This document shows positions 19,149 through 20,511 of a stretch of 20,511 bases of DNA, piece by piece. The number at the start of each line of letters is the position of its first letter. The first letter of the stretch is position 1. This stretch comes from a virus: IMG/VR virus record IMGVR_UViG_3300046648_000212, positions 1 through 20,511 of that record. One strand, 5' to 3'. The notes beneath the pieces are model-generated. The model searched no databases. It was not told where the DNA came from and was given only the letters and a program-made list of their open reading frames with translations. The position numbers and the translations under genes were made by a program.

Positions 19149-20511
19149 GCCAGCATCCCACCCATCCGTTTTTCCTGAATGATCGTCTCGCGCACCTTGT
19201 CGCCGATAAGTTTGCCGAGCCGCTCCATTTCGCGGCCGTCACCCTTAGAATCAGTTTGGCTCTGGCCAGTGTCCGCGTTCACGATAACATTGACCTCGAT
19301 GCCGCCGCCGGCGCCGCCGATTTTGCTGTTCGGGATGATCGTGCCGGCGCCGGCTGGTTTGAAAATCTCGGGTCCGCGCTCGCCGACCAGGTAGGCGGAG
19401 CCGCCGAGCACCGAGCCGCCACCCGCCCGCGCCCCCGCTACATCGATCGTATTGCCGTAGCCATCCCATCCGGACGAGCCCGGGCCACTCGATGGCTGGC
19501 TTCCGCCAGCAAAGTAACTGACGGCCATGTTGACAAGGCCGGCAATCGCCTTTCTCGCCTGTATCCGCGCGAGGTCCGCCAGGATGGACGAGGCAAGGCT
19601 TTTGAAACTGAGTTTCCCGGTCATCGCGAATTGAACGAAAGCATCCTCGGCACCATGGAAGGCATCGGTCATCACATTCCCGATCTGTGCGCCGACGTTG
19701 CTCGCCTCTTCACCGTACCGGGTGACCGAGGCCTGCAGGTTCACCCACGGGTCGCGCTGTTGGGTATCCGCCTGGTCGTAGAGCGCGTTGCTCTTCGCGA
19801 TCGCGGCCTTGGCGGCCTTGTCAAATTCAGTGCGATCGATGGGATTATCCGTTCCGGCTCGTTTCTGCGCCTGCCGGATATCCTCCTCAACCTGCAGCTG
19901 AATCCGGCGCGCCGCGGTGAGTTTGGCGACCTCGATCGACGATCGACCGTACATCATGATCTCGAACTTGAACTGCTCCGCAGCCTGATCTTGCTGGATC
20001 ACCCACTCCTTCATCTGAATGTTGAGCTGGGACTGCGCGTCGGAGCGCTGCAGCGTCGCCAGCGTGGCTTCATTCCCAGCGTCGCGAATAGCCTTTTCCT
20101 TCTTCGCGTTCAAGGTGTCAATCTTCGTCTGCTCGGCTTCGCGCTCGGAACCTTTTTTCAGGGTGTCGCGATAGCGCATGGCTTCGGCTATCTCGCCATC
20201 GTTGGCTCTCACTGCCGCAGCCAACGTATCCTCCGCCGCCTTCTTTCGATAGGCGGCATAGTCCGCGACACTCACCAGATCCTGCGCGCGCATCTCGGCC
20301 ATGTACTTGTTCGAGAACTCGATACCGTCGAGTTCCTTTGCCATACCCTCTTCCAGATCCTTGATGCGGCCAGCGTTGATGTTCTTCGCCAGGCGTGCGG
20401 CCTCTTGCGCGGCCTCGTTGGCCTTGCGCTGCATTTCACCATCTTCGCCGGCGGTGCTGAAGTTCAGCTTCTTGTTGGAGATCCTGCCACCTGGTGTGGC
20501 CATGGCCGAAT
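19145..20511 (-). CDS. H: Tape measure protein H, C-terminal part (cut by window edge)
   Basis: The frame stays open to the last base of the window, so the Met at 20503 is internal and the N-terminus is missing. At least 454 residues are visible. They are mostly long helices (AAQEAARLAKNINAGRIKDLEEGMAKEL ... KKAAEDTLAAAVRAND), then the lambda-H-type C-terminal block ASNVGAQIGNVMTDAFHGAEDAFVQFAMTG KLSFKSLASSILADLARIQARKAI, a short membrane-like patch (IAGLVNMAVSYFAGG), a Gly-rich LVGERGPEIFKPAGAGTIIPN segment typical of tape measure C-termini, and a terminal basic helix. It sets the tail length and takes part in DNA ejection. Confidence 0.92.
   Translation of the reverse strand, partial: SAMATPGGRISNKKLNFSTAGEDGEMQRKANEAAQEAARLAKNINAGRIKDLEEGMAKELDGIEFSNKYMAEMRAQDLVSVADYAAYRKKAAEDTLAAAVRANDGEIAEAMRYRDTLKKGSEREAEQTKIDTLNAKKEKAIRDAGNEATLATLQRSDAQSQLNIQMKEWVIQQDQAAEQFKFEIMMYGRSSIEVAKLTAARRIQLQVEEDIRQAQKRAGTDNPIDRTEFDKAAKAAIAKSNALYDQADTQQRDPWVNLQASVTRYGEEASNVGAQIGNVMTDAFHGAEDAFVQFAMTGKLSFKSLASSILADLARIQARKAIAGLVNMAVSYFAGGSQPSSGPGSSGWDGYGNTIDVAGARAGGGSVLGGSAYLVGERGPEIFKPAGAGTIIPNSKIGGAGGGIEVNVIVNADTGQSQTDSKGDGREMERLGKLIGDKVRETIIQEKRMGGMLA

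Noticed and set aside
1-20511. CRISPR array, insertion sequence, rRNA or complete tRNA gene
   Set aside because: No regularly spaced repeats, no transposase and no full cloverleaf were found; the only tRNA-like sequence is the 3' half at 4783-4827.

Overview
The window reads as part of a temperate, tailed, lambda-like siphovirus genome of a GC-rich betaproteobacterium. Burkholderiales, perhaps Oxalobacteraceae, is an inference from the high GC content, the style of the phage proteins and a tRNA-Pro(GGG)-like attachment core. No clearly chromosomal gene is visible.

Left part (1-4660, + strand): a tightly packed early/accessory operon whose genes mostly overlap by ATGA or similar. It encodes a Cys-rich mini-protein, a 38-residue membrane peptide, a mosaic Ead/Ea22-like protein, a small WRGL-ending protein, two Lar-type zinc-ribbon proteins, a CxxC protein, a fused coiled-coil/dATP-dGTP pyrophosphohydrolase (MazG-like) protein, and an AlpA-type regulator or excisionase at the end.

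Centre (4661-5007): a gene-free attachment region that looks like a complete attP. It holds the 3' half of a tRNA-Pro(GGG) gene (minus strand) with its terminator, two perfect IHF consensus sites in inverted orientation, and four copies of a 12-bp motif in two tandem pairs flanking the core, as expected for integrase arm sites. Both arms around one core mean that the DNA is either a free or circular phage genome or a junction of tandem prophages.

Right of attP (5008-8701): a tyrosine integrase; a near-perfect LexA box between a divergent 111-aa gene and an SRAP (YedK/HMCES-type) DNA-protein crosslink gene; a small gene; and an AT-richer two-gene cassette with its own promoter, encoding an HNHP/JAB-like protein and a 72-aa partner. 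This cassette is the best candidate for an undescribed cargo (moron) system.

Right part (8709-20511, all minus strand, read right to left): the late operon in classical lambda order. Tape measure H (cut by the window edge), M, L (with the four Fe-S cysteines), K (JAB + NlpC/P60), I, J, an S74-chaperone tail fibre, an Ig-like virion protein, a papain-like peptidase, and then the lysis cassette (holin, 48-aa membrane protein, GH19 endolysin, Rz, Rz1). Two strong UUCG-loop terminators sit inside this operon, just upstream of K and of the holin, which implies antitermination or internal attenuation.
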